64,000 bases of DNA, taken from the NCBI RefSeq assembly GCF_002029235.1, contig NZ_MZGV01000009.1:1-64000 (forward strand), in the 5' to 3' direction. Source of the stretch: Clostridium oryzae (lineage in GTDB: Bacteria; Bacillota; Clostridia; Clostridiales; Clostridiaceae). Below the pieces are notes generated by a model. The model had not been told where the DNA came from and made no database searches. It worked only from the letters and a program-made list of their open reading frames with translations. The translations under genes were made by a program, and so were the position numbers. Of this stretch, positions 37,469 to 46,007 are shown piece after piece; positions within the stretch are counted from its first letter, which is position 1, and each line of letters begins with the position of its first letter.

Positions 37469-38274
37469 ATGAAAATAAAAAATTTTTATCAACTATTTGT
37501 ATTATGGTAGCGGCGTTAACATTAACATTAAATGTCAATGCTTATGCGTCAGTAGACAGTACTAATGAGGAGGACACGAGTCAGTTTACGGAAGAAGCTA
37601 AGAATGAATTGAAGATTATCAATAATTTTGTAGATAGTGGTGCTATAACCCTTGAAGATAGTTCTTATATTATTAATAACGACTCTTCTGAAATTGTAAA
37701 TTTGCCACAGGATTAGTTAGACGAATTGCATAAGTATGTTAGTATTTTTGATGAACGTATTTCACTCGGTATATTCGAAATTGATTCCAATAATAATTTA
37801 GTCAAATCCTATAACTACACTGAGAAAGAACCGATTATACAATTAGATATAGTAACATTTAATTTAGATTCCGTTTTTACATCCAATGGAGATACAATGA
37901 TTAAAACTAGATATGTATACACATTTACATACGGAGAAGGGTTAGGGATTTTAGAGTTAGGCGAGTTTTTTGCAAACAAAGTGAAAACAGGTGGGTCTTG
38001 GGATTATAAGCAACAGTTAGGTACTAAGAAATTGTACAGGGCAAGAGTAAATGGTGCTACAGTAGATATGGCTGGTGAGGATATCGGAAATGCTAATTAT
38101 GGGTTTGCAGGTAGAAAAGGGTTTTCTGCAAAACTATTACGTACGGCAGCTGGAGCTTATCAAATATGCAGCAGAACATCAGAACTAGGCTGGTATAAGA
38201 CTTATTTCGATGATCCTAACGATCAATATTGGATAAATAGAGGAATTAATTATTCAGAGGGCAAAGGATTCTAA
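37469..38274 (+). pseudogene. Broken secreted protein gene
   Basis: A secreted-protein gene with two lesions. The best start, ATG 37469 after AAGAAAGGA, is one base out of frame with the signal peptide (NKKFLSTICIMVAALTLTLN), as if one A was lost soon after the start. The frame then runs to an in-frame TAG at 37714-37716 (NLPQD-stop-LDELHKYVSIF) and continues to 38274. The 180 residues after the stop include FTYGEGLGILELGEF and NANYGFAGRKGFSAKLLRTA. The layout (signal peptide, acidic spacer, LPQ-xLDEL helix, beta domain) recalls secreted bacteriocin-like proteins of Firmicutes, but I cannot confirm this. The 37726 frame could restart at TTG without a signal peptide. Confidence 0.65.
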
Positions 38275-38302
38275 AATGTATTAAATTTAATAAGTATGTA
38301 TT

Positions 38303-38336
38303 ATAGGAGCTTTAAAAAGCTCCTATTTCTTTTAAT
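38303..38336. terminator. Bidirectional terminator
   Basis: ATAGGAGCTTT (38303-38313) pairs with AAAGCTCCTAT (38316-38326), followed by T-rich sequence. It lies between the broken secreted gene and the convergent regulator. Confidence 0.85.
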
Positions 38337-38348
38337 TTTAAAAACATT

Positions 38349-38699
38349 TCATAACCCAATTTTAATCTTTCCATTCATCAATCTAGCTACAGCAGAGTGA
38401 GAAACCCCTAGCATATCCATAAGATCTTCATAAGTATAATTATTTTTTTCTTTCCATGCCTTAATTTTTTCTTCTGGATTATCAAAATATATTTTATAAT
38501 ATATATGAAAGAATTCCAACGATACATTATAAAATTCACATAGTTTCTTTATGTTTTGAGGCTTTGGCATTATATTATGTAATTCCCATCCTTCAACAGT
38601 ATCCCAGTGGAAGTTTAATTGCTCTGCAAACTCTTCACGCTCAAGATTATGCATATATCTTAGTTTAATCAGCTTTTCTGCTATAGTGCTTTCGGGCAT
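38349..38699 (-). CDS. XRE-type regulator with two HTH segments
   Basis: A 116-residue protein with a Cro/CI-type helix-turn-helix at residues 5-60 (REEFAEQLNFHWDTVEGWEL) and a second HTH near the C-terminus (TYEDLMDMLGVSHSAVARLMNGK). The family is common in prophages and in toxin-antitoxin or bacteriocin loci. The ribosome site (AAGG) sits very close to the ATG, so expression may be weak. It may be the resident regulator of the accessory block. The gene ends only 74 bases from the left edge of yabG repeat copy 2. Confidence 0.7.
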   Translation of the reverse strand: MPESTIAEKLIKLRYMHNLEREEFAEQLNFHWDTVEGWELHNIMPKPQNIKKLCEFYNVSLEFFHIYYKIYFDNPEEKIKAWKEKNNYTYEDLMDMLGVSHSAVARLMNGKIKIGL

Positions 38700-38725
38700 A
38701 TCCTTGTAGAGCTCTTTGCATAAGC

Positions 38726-39451
38726 TTAGTTTTGCACCTGAAAACAGTTTGGAAAAAATCGTACTTTGGTATAGTTTGCACCAGCATCTAATATTTTCTC
38801 ATAGCAGGATTGGCATGCGCCGGCAAAAATAACGAGCTCATCGTAGCTGGCTTGAAAATTTCTGAGAGCTGCTACAGATTTTACAAAGTATTTAGAATTT
38901 CGATAATTCTCTAAATTGCCATAATCGCTGGCTTCCTTCAGTATACCATCGTGACCTGTAAGTACAATAATATCGGGCTTAACATCTTTTACAAGATCTA
39001 CTACAATAAGAGGCTGACGACTTTCTTCTATCACTTTACCTACGGCATCAAGACCTAGTTGCTTGTATACTGTTAGACAAGCATCCAGATATTCTTCATC
39101 TCCGTCTATATGAAGTATTCTACCAGGCCTTCCGAAAGTTAATTCTTTTGTTTCAAAGTTGTTCTTATGATGTTTTGACGAACGATCTGAATCTCCTCTA
39201 AACATATCATTACGTGAAGCTAATATTTTTTTAATAGCTTTATCTATCTTTTTATTAAACACAATGTCTTTATTGGTATTACAATGATCGCTCACTATTT
39301 CTAAATCTTCTTCAGGAGCATCGGCAATAAGTCTTAGATTTAAACCCTTTATAATAAACTCATCTCCATTTTCCTTGGGTTTCACGTCTATTATTTTAAA
39401 TGCTATATCCATTCCATAGGATTTTCTTACTACGGTATCACCTATTTTCAT
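38726..39451 (-). pseudogene. yabG: Truncated yabG copy with native upstream flank
   Basis: Identical to the first 226 residues of the full-length YabG, then 15 unrelated residues (YTKVRFFPNCFQVQN) and a stop. It keeps the segments TGHDG and GACQSCYE but lacks the last 66 residues. It carries the native upstream region shared with veg, so it probably retains any distal promoter elements lost by copy 1. A shortened, possibly unstable or altered protease could be made at sporulation. Confidence 0.85.
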
Positions 39452-39534
39452 AGTTAACCTCTTTCTACTAAAACTAATCATTATATATTACGCAGTTGTA
39501 TTTTTTGTGTGATTAATTCTTAAATGCTAATAGG
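38773..39534. repeat. 762-bp direct repeat, copy 2
   Basis: Second copy of 31432-32193, same orientation. Its right edge continues into the presumed original yabG-veg intergenic sequence; its left edge joins foreign DNA after TTTGGTAT. Recombination between the two copies would remove 7341 bp and restore one intact yabG. Confidence 0.95.
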
Positions 39535-39773
39535 ACATAATCATAAAAGGATGCACCATTTTAAATATAAAAAGTTAATAACTTACATTAGTTTACTTGA
39601 GTAACTATAAAATTAGTGTTTAGATCCATAACTGTTTTTGAAAAATTCATCATTGAAATCAAAATAGCAAGTATTTGAAAGAATAACTACTTAATTTTGA
39701 ATAAATACTGTATTATGTGGAGATAATAATAAAGTACATACTATTAAAATAAAATGTTTACAAAAAATTAACA

Positions 39774-39803
39774 TTGACAAAAACGTTTCCAAAGTGATAA
39801 AAT
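39774..39803 (+). promoter_or_regulatory. Sigma-A promoter P1 of veg
   Basis: TTGACA (39774-39779), 18-base spacer, TAAAAT (39798-39803). The remaining 39535-39770 gap upstream holds no gene. Confidence 0.6.
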
Positions 39804-39814
39804 AATCTGTTAAT

Positions 39815-39843
39815 TTGACATTTGACGTTTTCATTAGTATAAT
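39815..39843 (+). promoter_or_regulatory. Sigma-A promoter P2 of veg
   Basis: Perfect consensus TTGACA (39815-39820) and TATAAT (39838-39843) with a 17-base spacer, 25 bases before the veg start. A very strong promoter also drives veg in Bacillus subtilis. Confidence 0.85.
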
Positions 39844-39868
39844 ATAATTGTGGAAAGAGGGTGTTTAT

Positions 39869-40108
39869 ATGGAAAAGTATAATAAGCTGGCAGCCATTAA
39901 ACAAGATATAGAAAGCCACGTTGGCGAAATGGTAACTTTAAAGGCGAATGGTGGCAGAAGAAAGATATTGGTCAATAAGGGTATAATAGAGAAAACCTAT
40001 GCCAGTATTTTTGTTATAAGACTTGAAAGCGAGAATGACACCCGTAGGACGGTTACCTACAGTTATTCAGATGTATTAACTAAAACAGTTCAACTGGTTT
40101 ATGCTTGA
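39869..40108 (+). CDS. veg: Veg protein
   Basis: A 79-residue member of the Veg family (DUF1021), an abundant small protein linked to biofilm formation and spore outgrowth in Bacillus. The signature is IKQDIESHVGEMVTLKANGGRRK followed by GIIEKTYASIFVIRL, a small beta-barrel fold. ATG 39869 is chosen because AAAGAGGG is upstream; the frame is open from a TTG at 39848 without such a site. It is divergent from yabG, which in most spore formers is its neighbour, and it is driven by tandem strong promoters. Confidence 0.93.
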   Translation: MEKYNKLAAIKQDIESHVGEMVTLKANGGRRKILVNKGIIEKTYASIFVIRLESENDTRRTVTYSYSDVLTKTVQLVYA

Positions 40109-40132
40109 TACATAACATAAGATGGATATTTT

Positions 40133-40167
40133 GCCTTTATATTTATATATAAGGGCTTATTTTTTTG
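40133..40167 (+). terminator. Terminator after veg
   Basis: GCCTTTATAT pairs with ATATAAGGGC, then TTATTTTTTT. Confidence 0.8.
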
Positions 40168-40188
40168 CTTAGATTAGATAATAAAAAA

Positions 40189-40323
40189 GAAAGATGGTGG
40201 GTATCCATCTTTCAACTATGGTATAAAAGGGTATTGAGAATTTATGAGAGGTTATATGGTCAATAACCAATACTATCATACGTCAAAGTTTGCAGCATGT
40301 CAATATTAAATTTCCTCTCATAA
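40189..40323 (+). other. Structured region upstream of sipL
   Basis: The 281-bp veg-sipL gap has no gene but folds strongly. A first hairpin is GAAAGATGG/CCATCTTTC (40189-40213). A larger structure is closed by TTATGAGAGG (40242-40251) and CCTCTCATAA (40314-40323), with an inner GGTTAT/ATAACC hairpin (40250-40268). Neither ends in a T-run. It may be a structured leader or a small RNA. Confidence 0.45.
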
Positions 40324-40389
40324 AATAAAATATGGTGTAATAAATCCAAAATATTAGCTATATATATTAGTTATAGGAGGGATTTAATT

Positions 40390-41952
40390 ATGTCAGTAAT
40401 GGATTTAATAAAGGAAAATATAGAATACGAACAATTGCTCAGTGAAAATTTTTCAGATACAGTTGTAAAGGGGGAGTATCTTATACCTGATACTCATCCA
40501 GATGCTTATAAAATACTAATGGTAGATGTAAAACCAGAAATAACTTCTAAAGAAACGATGCAGGATAAAGTATATATAGAAGGACAAATTCAATACAACG
40601 TGATTTATCTAGCTAAGGAAGATGATGGCTATGGAGTATACAATGTAGTATATAATGATAAATTCTCTAATTATGTAGACATACCCGGTGCTGAATTTAA
40701 AATGTCCTGTCAGTGTGAGAGCTATATAGAACATATGGATTCTAACATAATTAATGAGAGAAAAGTCAGTATAAACGGAGTAATAAAGTTAAAATCTTCG
40801 GTATATAAAGACTATAACTTTCAAGTAATAAAATCCTTAGAGGAATACGATGATATTCAGACACTTAAATATCCTGCTGTAATTGACAAGGTAAGTGATG
40901 CCATTAATGGAGAGGTAGTTATTAAATCAGAACTTAGGATACCAGGTGATAAGCCTCAGATTGGAAATGTTCTAAAATGCGACCTAAACATACACAAAAA
41001 AGATGCTAAGATTATGCAGGGAAAGATATATGTATCAGCATATGCTTCAATAAGATTTTTGTATAGGGCAGCTGAGGGTAAGGAACTTGTATGTCTTGAG
41101 GATGATGTCTTTATAAATAGGGAACTTGATATGAATGAAGAGCATATGGATATGTATCTGTTTCCAGAGCTGACGATAGGACTCATTGACTATGATATAA
41201 AAGAAGATGAGAATGGAGAAAAGAGATCAGTAGACATTGAAGCTATTGGACAGGTATCTGTGAAACCTATGTATAAGGAAAATATTGATATGATAGATGA
41301 TGTTTATTCACCGAGAACAATGATGGAAATGGTGAAGAAAAATTATCCCTTAAATATTATGCAGGGCGCTGGTGCTGAGGAAAGTATAGTAAAGGAGAAT
41401 CTTGAGCTTACTGGGAAAGATAAACCTGTAAGTATTGTGATTGCCACTGGAAATGTATCTATAGCAGATAAAAAGATAGTTGAAGATAAGGTTGTCGTAG
41501 ATGGTATTGTTAATGTTGACATACTGTATAGAACTGATAATGAAGAGATAAGTTTTGATAGAGTTACCGACGAACTGCCTTTTACATCTAGCATTCAGGT
41601 AGAAGGAGCTAAAATCGATATGCAGTGCATAGCAAAGTCAAATCTTGAGAGTATCGAGGCTTCTGTAGAAGGGAATACTATTGCTGTAAAAGCAGTTGTT
41701 TCTGTTAATGCAAAAGTAAATTATGTTCTTGAAAAAGAATTTTTAGTAGATATAATGGAATCAGACGAACCTATACCAGAAAAGAAGTCCAGTGTTACAA
41801 TATATGTTGTTCAACGTGATGATTCTCTTTGGAAGATAGCTAAAAAATATTTTACAACTGTAGATGAGATAGCTAGGATAAATGATATTGAAAATGAAAA
41901 TCTTATATATCCTGGAGATAAGCTTATTATTCCAGGGAGAGCGGTTATTTAG
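40390..41952 (+). CDS. sipL: SipL-like spore coat morphogenesis protein
   Basis: A 520-residue clostridial protein with repeated DUF3794 domains (about residues 30-140, 170-280 and 330-440) and a C-terminal LysM (VVQRDDSLWKIAKKYFTTVD, GDKLIIPG, about residues 473-518). This is the architecture of SipL, which binds SpoIVA and anchors the coat around the forespore in Clostridioides difficile; Bacillus SpoVID plays a comparable role. ATAGGAGGGA precedes the ATG. It lies between veg and the cyanophycin genes, in a sporulation-gene context. The LysM probably mediates the SpoIVA contact, as known for the family. Confidence 0.9.
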   Translation: MSVMDLIKENIEYEQLLSENFSDTVVKGEYLIPDTHPDAYKILMVDVKPEITSKETMQDKVYIEGQIQYNVIYLAKEDDGYGVYNVVYNDKFSNYVDIPGAEFKMSCQCESYIEHMDSNIINERKVSINGVIKLKSSVYKDYNFQVIKSLEEYDDIQTLKYPAVIDKVSDAINGEVVIKSELRIPGDKPQIGNVLKCDLNIHKKDAKIMQGKIYVSAYASIRFLYRAAEGKELVCLEDDVFINRELDMNEEHMDMYLFPELTIGLIDYDIKEDENGEKRSVDIEAIGQVSVKPMYKENIDMIDDVYSPRTMMEMVKKNYPLNIMQGAGAEESIVKENLELTGKDKPVSIVIATGNVSIADKKIVEDKVVVDGIVNVDILYRTDNEEISFDRVTDELPFTSSIQVEGAKIDMQCIAKSNLESIEASVEGNTIAVKAVVSVNAKVNYVLEKEFLVDIMESDEPIPEKKSSVTIYVVQRDDSLWKIAKKYFTTVDEIARINDIENENLIYPGDKLIIPGRAVI

Positions 41953-42031
41953 AAGAGAAAAGAGAAGAGAGTTAAGAGAAGGTAAGAATTCAGTAGAGTA
42001 GAATTCTTATCTTCTCTTTTTTTGCTCTTTA
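41953..42031. repeat. Palindromic repeat/terminator, purine-arm type
   Basis: Begins just after the sipL stop. The arm AAGAGAAGGTAAGAATTC pairs with GAATTCTTATCTTCTCTTTT through a perfect inner stem (about 41986-42019), followed by T-run and GCTCTTT. It likely terminates sipL transcription. Same arm type as 12099-12214. Confidence 0.75.
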
Positions 42032-42065
42032 GGAAATTATAGGTTTTTGCATATAGGAAAGTCAA

Positions 42066-42292
42066 ATTAGGAATTTGAAATTAGGAATGAGGAATAAAGG
42101 AAGAAATTCTGCTGTGCAGAATTTCTGAAAATTTAAACTTGATTATCGGCAGATAACTTTCTGAAAACTAAGATTATACCTAAAATCTCCAAAGGGTTAT
42201 TAAAATAATTAGGATTATCTATATAATCAAAATTCAGCATAGCTGAATTTTAACCATAATTCATAATTCCTCATTCTTCATTCTTAATTTTT
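42066..42292. repeat. Long modular palindromic repeat, copy A
   Basis: About 227 bp. The outer arms are of the AATTAGGAAT type (42067-42095 against 42255-42292). The inner core (about 42098-42256) starts with hairpin AGAAATTCTGCTGTGCAGAA and ends with AAAATTCAGCATAGCTGAAT. The core matches the one at 59632-59793 closely along its length, although the arms there differ. It fills most of the gap before cphB, which otherwise holds no gene. Confidence 0.75.
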
Positions 42293-42364
42293 CAATGCTG
42301 CTTTTGTATAATACATAATTTATTTGGCAAAAATAAGTACAAATATGTAAAGGTGGTGAGTAGT

Positions 42365-43183
42365 TTGGAACATACATCGCTGATAATAATAGGAGGAGCA
42401 GAGGACAAGAAGAAAGACATGACTATTTTAAAAAAAGTATGCTCTGAAATAGATGCAGAAAAGGACGAAATGGTTATAGCCACTGTTGCCACCGAATTGC
42501 CAGAAAATGTAGGAAAACAATATGTAGATATATTTAAATCATTAGGAATAAAGAAAATATCAGTACTCAATATCAATTCCAGACAAGATGCATATAATCA
42601 GAATAATTTAAAAATGATTGAAAATGCATCATTGATTTTTTTTACGGGAGGAGATCAACTTAGAATAACAAGCAACATTGGTGGAACTCCACTTTATAAC
42701 CGTTTTTTGGAGAAACACATAAATAAGTGCATTTTTGTTGGAACTTCAGCAGGGGCTTCAGTAATGAGTGACACGATGATAATTGAAGGTCCAGATGAGG
42801 AATCCCCGAGGAAGTGTACTTTGAAGATGGCTCCTGGGCTTGGACTTATTAAAGATGTACTTATAGATCAACATTTTGCTCAAAGAGGAAGGATAGGAAG
42901 GCTGCTTGTAGGTATAGCCGAAAATCCACAAAGCCTAGGTGTAGGGATAGATGAAGATACGGCCATAGTGGTGGATGAATCTAATAAATTCTCTGTGATA
43001 GGTTCTGGAGCAGTATATATAGTAGATGGAGGAGGAATTTCAAGAAGTAATGTTTCTGAGCAGCATCCAAGTGAAATATTATCAATATTTAATGTAAAAA
43101 TGCATGTACTTAAGTCTGGAGATTATTATGATATAAACATGAGAATGCCATTTGAAAATGAAGCAGATTCGAATAATAGTTAG
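42365..43183 (+). CDS. cphB: Cyanophycinase
   Basis: Serine peptidase of family S51 that releases beta-Asp-Arg dipeptides from cyanophycin. The 272-residue protein opens LIIIGGAEDKK, has the nucleophile Ser in the elbow FVGTSAGASVMSD, and carries DQHFAQRGRIGRLL, LGVGIDEDTA and VYIVDGGG, all standard for CphB. TTG 42365 is six bases after AGGTGGTG; upstream GTG codons overlap that site. It precedes cphA by about 95 bases, probably as one operon. No N-terminal signal is seen, so it is intracellular. Confidence 0.95.
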   Translation: MEHTSLIIIGGAEDKKKDMTILKKVCSEIDAEKDEMVIATVATELPENVGKQYVDIFKSLGIKKISVLNINSRQDAYNQNNLKMIENASLIFFTGGDQLRITSNIGGTPLYNRFLEKHINKCIFVGTSAGASVMSDTMIIEGPDEESPRKCTLKMAPGLGLIKDVLIDQHFAQRGRIGRLLVGIAENPQSLGVGIDEDTAIVVDESNKFSVIGSGAVYIVDGGGISRSNVSEQHPSEILSIFNVKMHVLKSGDYYDINMRMPFENEADSNNS

Positions 43184-43277
43184 TTATTATGATGATGAGA
43201 TATCATCATTCATATGATTAAAACTCATTTATAAATACTAAAGAGTGTTCAAATTGTTAGGAGGAAAAAGATAGAAT

Positions 43278-45911
43278 ATGAAAATATTAAACACGCAGGT
43301 ACTACGTGGTAGGAATATCTATGCCCATAAGCCGTGTATAAGGATGGAGTTAGATTTAGAAGGTTATGGTGATATTCCTAGTAAGGATATTAGTGGATTT
43401 AATGATATGATAGTAGAAATTTTACCCGTTTTAAAACAGCATAGATGTGGAATAGATGAAGATCAAGGGTTTCTAAAGAGACTTCAGGAGGGTACTTATT
43501 TAGCTCACATTTTTGAACATATGATCATAGCAATTCAAAATGTTATTGGAATTGATGTGGCTTATGGGAAAGCAAGAACTATCGATGAAAAGGATAGGTA
43601 CTATATCGTGTTTCAATTTAAGTATGAAAAAACTGCATTAAAATGTGCAGAGCTTGCTTTGGATATGATTAATTGTGCTATACGCGGATCCAAATTTATT
43701 GACTTTGATCAACGAATTAAATCCATAAAATCATTACTAAAAGCTGAATGCATAGGACCAAGTACAGAAGCCATTTGTATTGAGGCCAAGAAGAGGGAAA
43801 TCGATGTAATAGAATTGGGAGATACAGGATTTATACAACTTGGCACAGGAAAGTATGGAAAACTTATAGAAAATACAATATGTGAGTCTACCAGTGCTGT
43901 GGCTGTTGACATATCATGTGATAAGCTTGCTACAAAGTATATGCTGTCAAGGCAGAACATACCTGTGGCTGAAGGATATAAAGTGAACAATACTATGGAG
44001 CTTATGGATTATGCTTATACTATAGGGTATCCTGTGGTGATTAAACCTCAGTTTGGAAGCAAAGGAAAAGGGATAATTATTAATATAAAGAATGATAAGG
44101 AGCTACTAGAAGCTTATAATAAAATAATTAAAGAATACAAAAATATTCTTATAGAAAAATACGTGGAGGGTAATGATTACAGGTTATGCGTCATAGACGG
44201 TGAAGTGAAAGCTGCGGCATTGAGAATACCTCCTTTTATAGTTGGAGATGGGAACAGAACAATAAAAGAGCTAATAGATGTATTAAATTCTGATGATAGA
44301 AGAGGCGAGGACCATGAAAGACCTCTCACTAAGGTAACTATAGATATAGGATTATTAGAAAAATTGAAACGCAGTAACTATGACTTAGATACAGTCATTC
44401 CAAGAGGAGAGAAAATTTATCTAAGAGATAATGCAAACCTCTCTACCGGTGCTATAGCTAAAGACTGTACAAATGAGGTTTGTGAAGAGAACAGGGAGTT
44501 ATGCAGAAGAATATATAAGATTATTGGATTAAACATATGCGGAATTGATATATGTTGCAGAGATATAAGCAAACCACTGCAAGGTCAAGGAGTAATATTG
44601 GAGGTAAATGCAGCACCAGGTATCCGTATGCATCACTATCCGTATGAAGGAGAGGCTCAAAATGTGGCAGCAGCTATAGTTGACATGATGTTTAAAGAAG
44701 GTGAAAGATCTTCTATGCCAATAATATCCATAACAGGTACGAATGGTAAAACTACGACTACGAGAATGATAGGTCATGTTATGAAAACAGCTGGATATAA
44801 GGTGGGAATGACCACTACTGGAGGAGTATATATTGACGGAAAATGTGTAAGAAATGGTGATACTACTGGGTATGAGAGCTCTCTGTCCATTTTATTAAAC
44901 AGAGAAGTTGATGCAGCAGTACTGGAAATAGCCAGAGGAGGACTTATAAGAAAAGGACTGGCTTATAATTTGGCTGATGTTGGTATTATAACCAATGTTA
45001 CCGGGGATCATTTAGGCTTAGATGGGGTAAGAGATATGAAAGATTTAATTAATGTTAAGTCTCTTATTATTGAGGCAGTAAAGAAAGATGGTTATGCGGT
45101 TTTGAATGGTGATGATAAAGCTACAGCTGAACTTGTAAAAAGAGTTAATTGTAAAACTATAATTTTTTCAAAGGATTATGATAATGAGTTTATAAGAAAA
45201 TGCAGCGGAGAAGGCAACATAGCAATATATTTAAAAGATGATGATATAATGATTAAAAGAGATAGCACTTCTATTAAAATACTAAATATAAAGGAAGTCC
45301 CGATAACTATAGGGGGAAAATTAACATTTAATATAGAAAACACTATGGCTGCAATAGCTGCACTTATCGGTGTTGGAGTAAGTATTAATGATATCGTTAA
45401 GGGTGTTACAAGTTTTTATTTGGATGAATGTGATAATTGCGGAAGATTTAATATGTTCAATTTGGGTGATATAAATGTAATATTGGATTACGGACATAAC
45501 AGAGAGGGATATAATTCTGTCATTGCTGCAATTAAAAAATTCAAAAGTAAAAGACTGGTAGGAGTTATCGGCGTACCAGGTGATAGAAGAGATGAAGATA
45601 TAATTGAAATAGGTGATATTTGCAGCAGAGGTTTTGATTGTCTGTATGTTAAGGAAGATGAGGACAAAAGAGGAAGAAAAAGCGGTGAAGTAGCTGAGCT
45701 GTTGGTTAAGGGTGTAAAAAAAGAAGGTAAATTTGATACGAGAAACAATTTAAGAATATGTTTGAATGAACAAAAAGCAATGTTAGAGGCTATAAATGCA
45801 GCAAGACCTGGAGACACAATAGTTGTATTTTTTGAAAAATATGAACCTTTGTTAGAAACTATAAAAGCTATGAAAGAATCTATGGATTCAAGAGTATCTA
45901 TGACAGTTTAG
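43278..45911 (+). CDS. cphA: Cyanophycin synthetase
   Basis: ATP-dependent, non-ribosomal ligase that builds the Asp-Arg polymer cyanophycin. The 877-residue length is usual. An N-terminal domain is followed by an ATP-grasp domain (YPVVIKPQFGSKGKGI near residue 250, VILEVNAAPGIRMH near 440) that adds Asp, and then a Mur-ligase-like domain (ISITGTNGKTTTTRMIG near 485, EIARGGLIRKGL near 550) that adds Arg. TTAGGAGGAAA precedes the ATG. With cphB it forms a make-and-break cycle. In Clostridium perfringens cyanophycin has been implicated in spore assembly, which fits the sipL neighbour. Confidence 0.95.
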   Translation: MKILNTQVLRGRNIYAHKPCIRMELDLEGYGDIPSKDISGFNDMIVEILPVLKQHRCGIDEDQGFLKRLQEGTYLAHIFEHMIIAIQNVIGIDVAYGKARTIDEKDRYYIVFQFKYEKTALKCAELALDMINCAIRGSKFIDFDQRIKSIKSLLKAECIGPSTEAICIEAKKREIDVIELGDTGFIQLGTGKYGKLIENTICESTSAVAVDISCDKLATKYMLSRQNIPVAEGYKVNNTMELMDYAYTIGYPVVIKPQFGSKGKGIIINIKNDKELLEAYNKIIKEYKNILIEKYVEGNDYRLCVIDGEVKAAALRIPPFIVGDGNRTIKELIDVLNSDDRRGEDHERPLTKVTIDIGLLEKLKRSNYDLDTVIPRGEKIYLRDNANLSTGAIAKDCTNEVCEENRELCRRIYKIIGLNICGIDICCRDISKPLQGQGVILEVNAAPGIRMHHYPYEGEAQNVAAAIVDMMFKEGERSSMPIISITGTNGKTTTTRMIGHVMKTAGYKVGMTTTGGVYIDGKCVRNGDTTGYESSLSILLNREVDAAVLEIARGGLIRKGLAYNLADVGIITNVTGDHLGLDGVRDMKDLINVKSLIIEAVKKDGYAVLNGDDKATAELVKRVNCKTIIFSKDYDNEFIRKCSGEGNIAIYLKDDDIMIKRDSTSIKILNIKEVPITIGGKLTFNIENTMAAIAALIGVGVSINDIVKGVTSFYLDECDNCGRFNMFNLGDINVILDYGHNREGYNSVIAAIKKFKSKRLVGVIGVPGDRRDEDIIEIGDICSRGFDCLYVKEDEDKRGRKSGEVAELLVKGVKKEGKFDTRNNLRICLNEQKAMLEAINAARPGDTIVVFFEKYEPLLETIKAMKESMDSRVSMTV

Positions 45912-46007
45912 CAGCAAAACTCATAAGACTAGTAGTTAAGCATCTTTACTTTTTAGCACAATTTTAACATAATAGTGTATGTGTATATAAAAATGTGGAG
46001 GGTAGAT

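Noticed and set aside
34679..38772. A complete prophage
   Set aside because: Apart from terS and a phage-like regulator no packaging, structural, lysis or integrase genes are present.
31432..39534. A skin-like, developmentally excised element with its own recombinase
   Set aside because: No serine or tyrosine recombinase is encoded in the insert; only IS transposases are present. Excision by homologous recombination remains possible and is listed as a finding.
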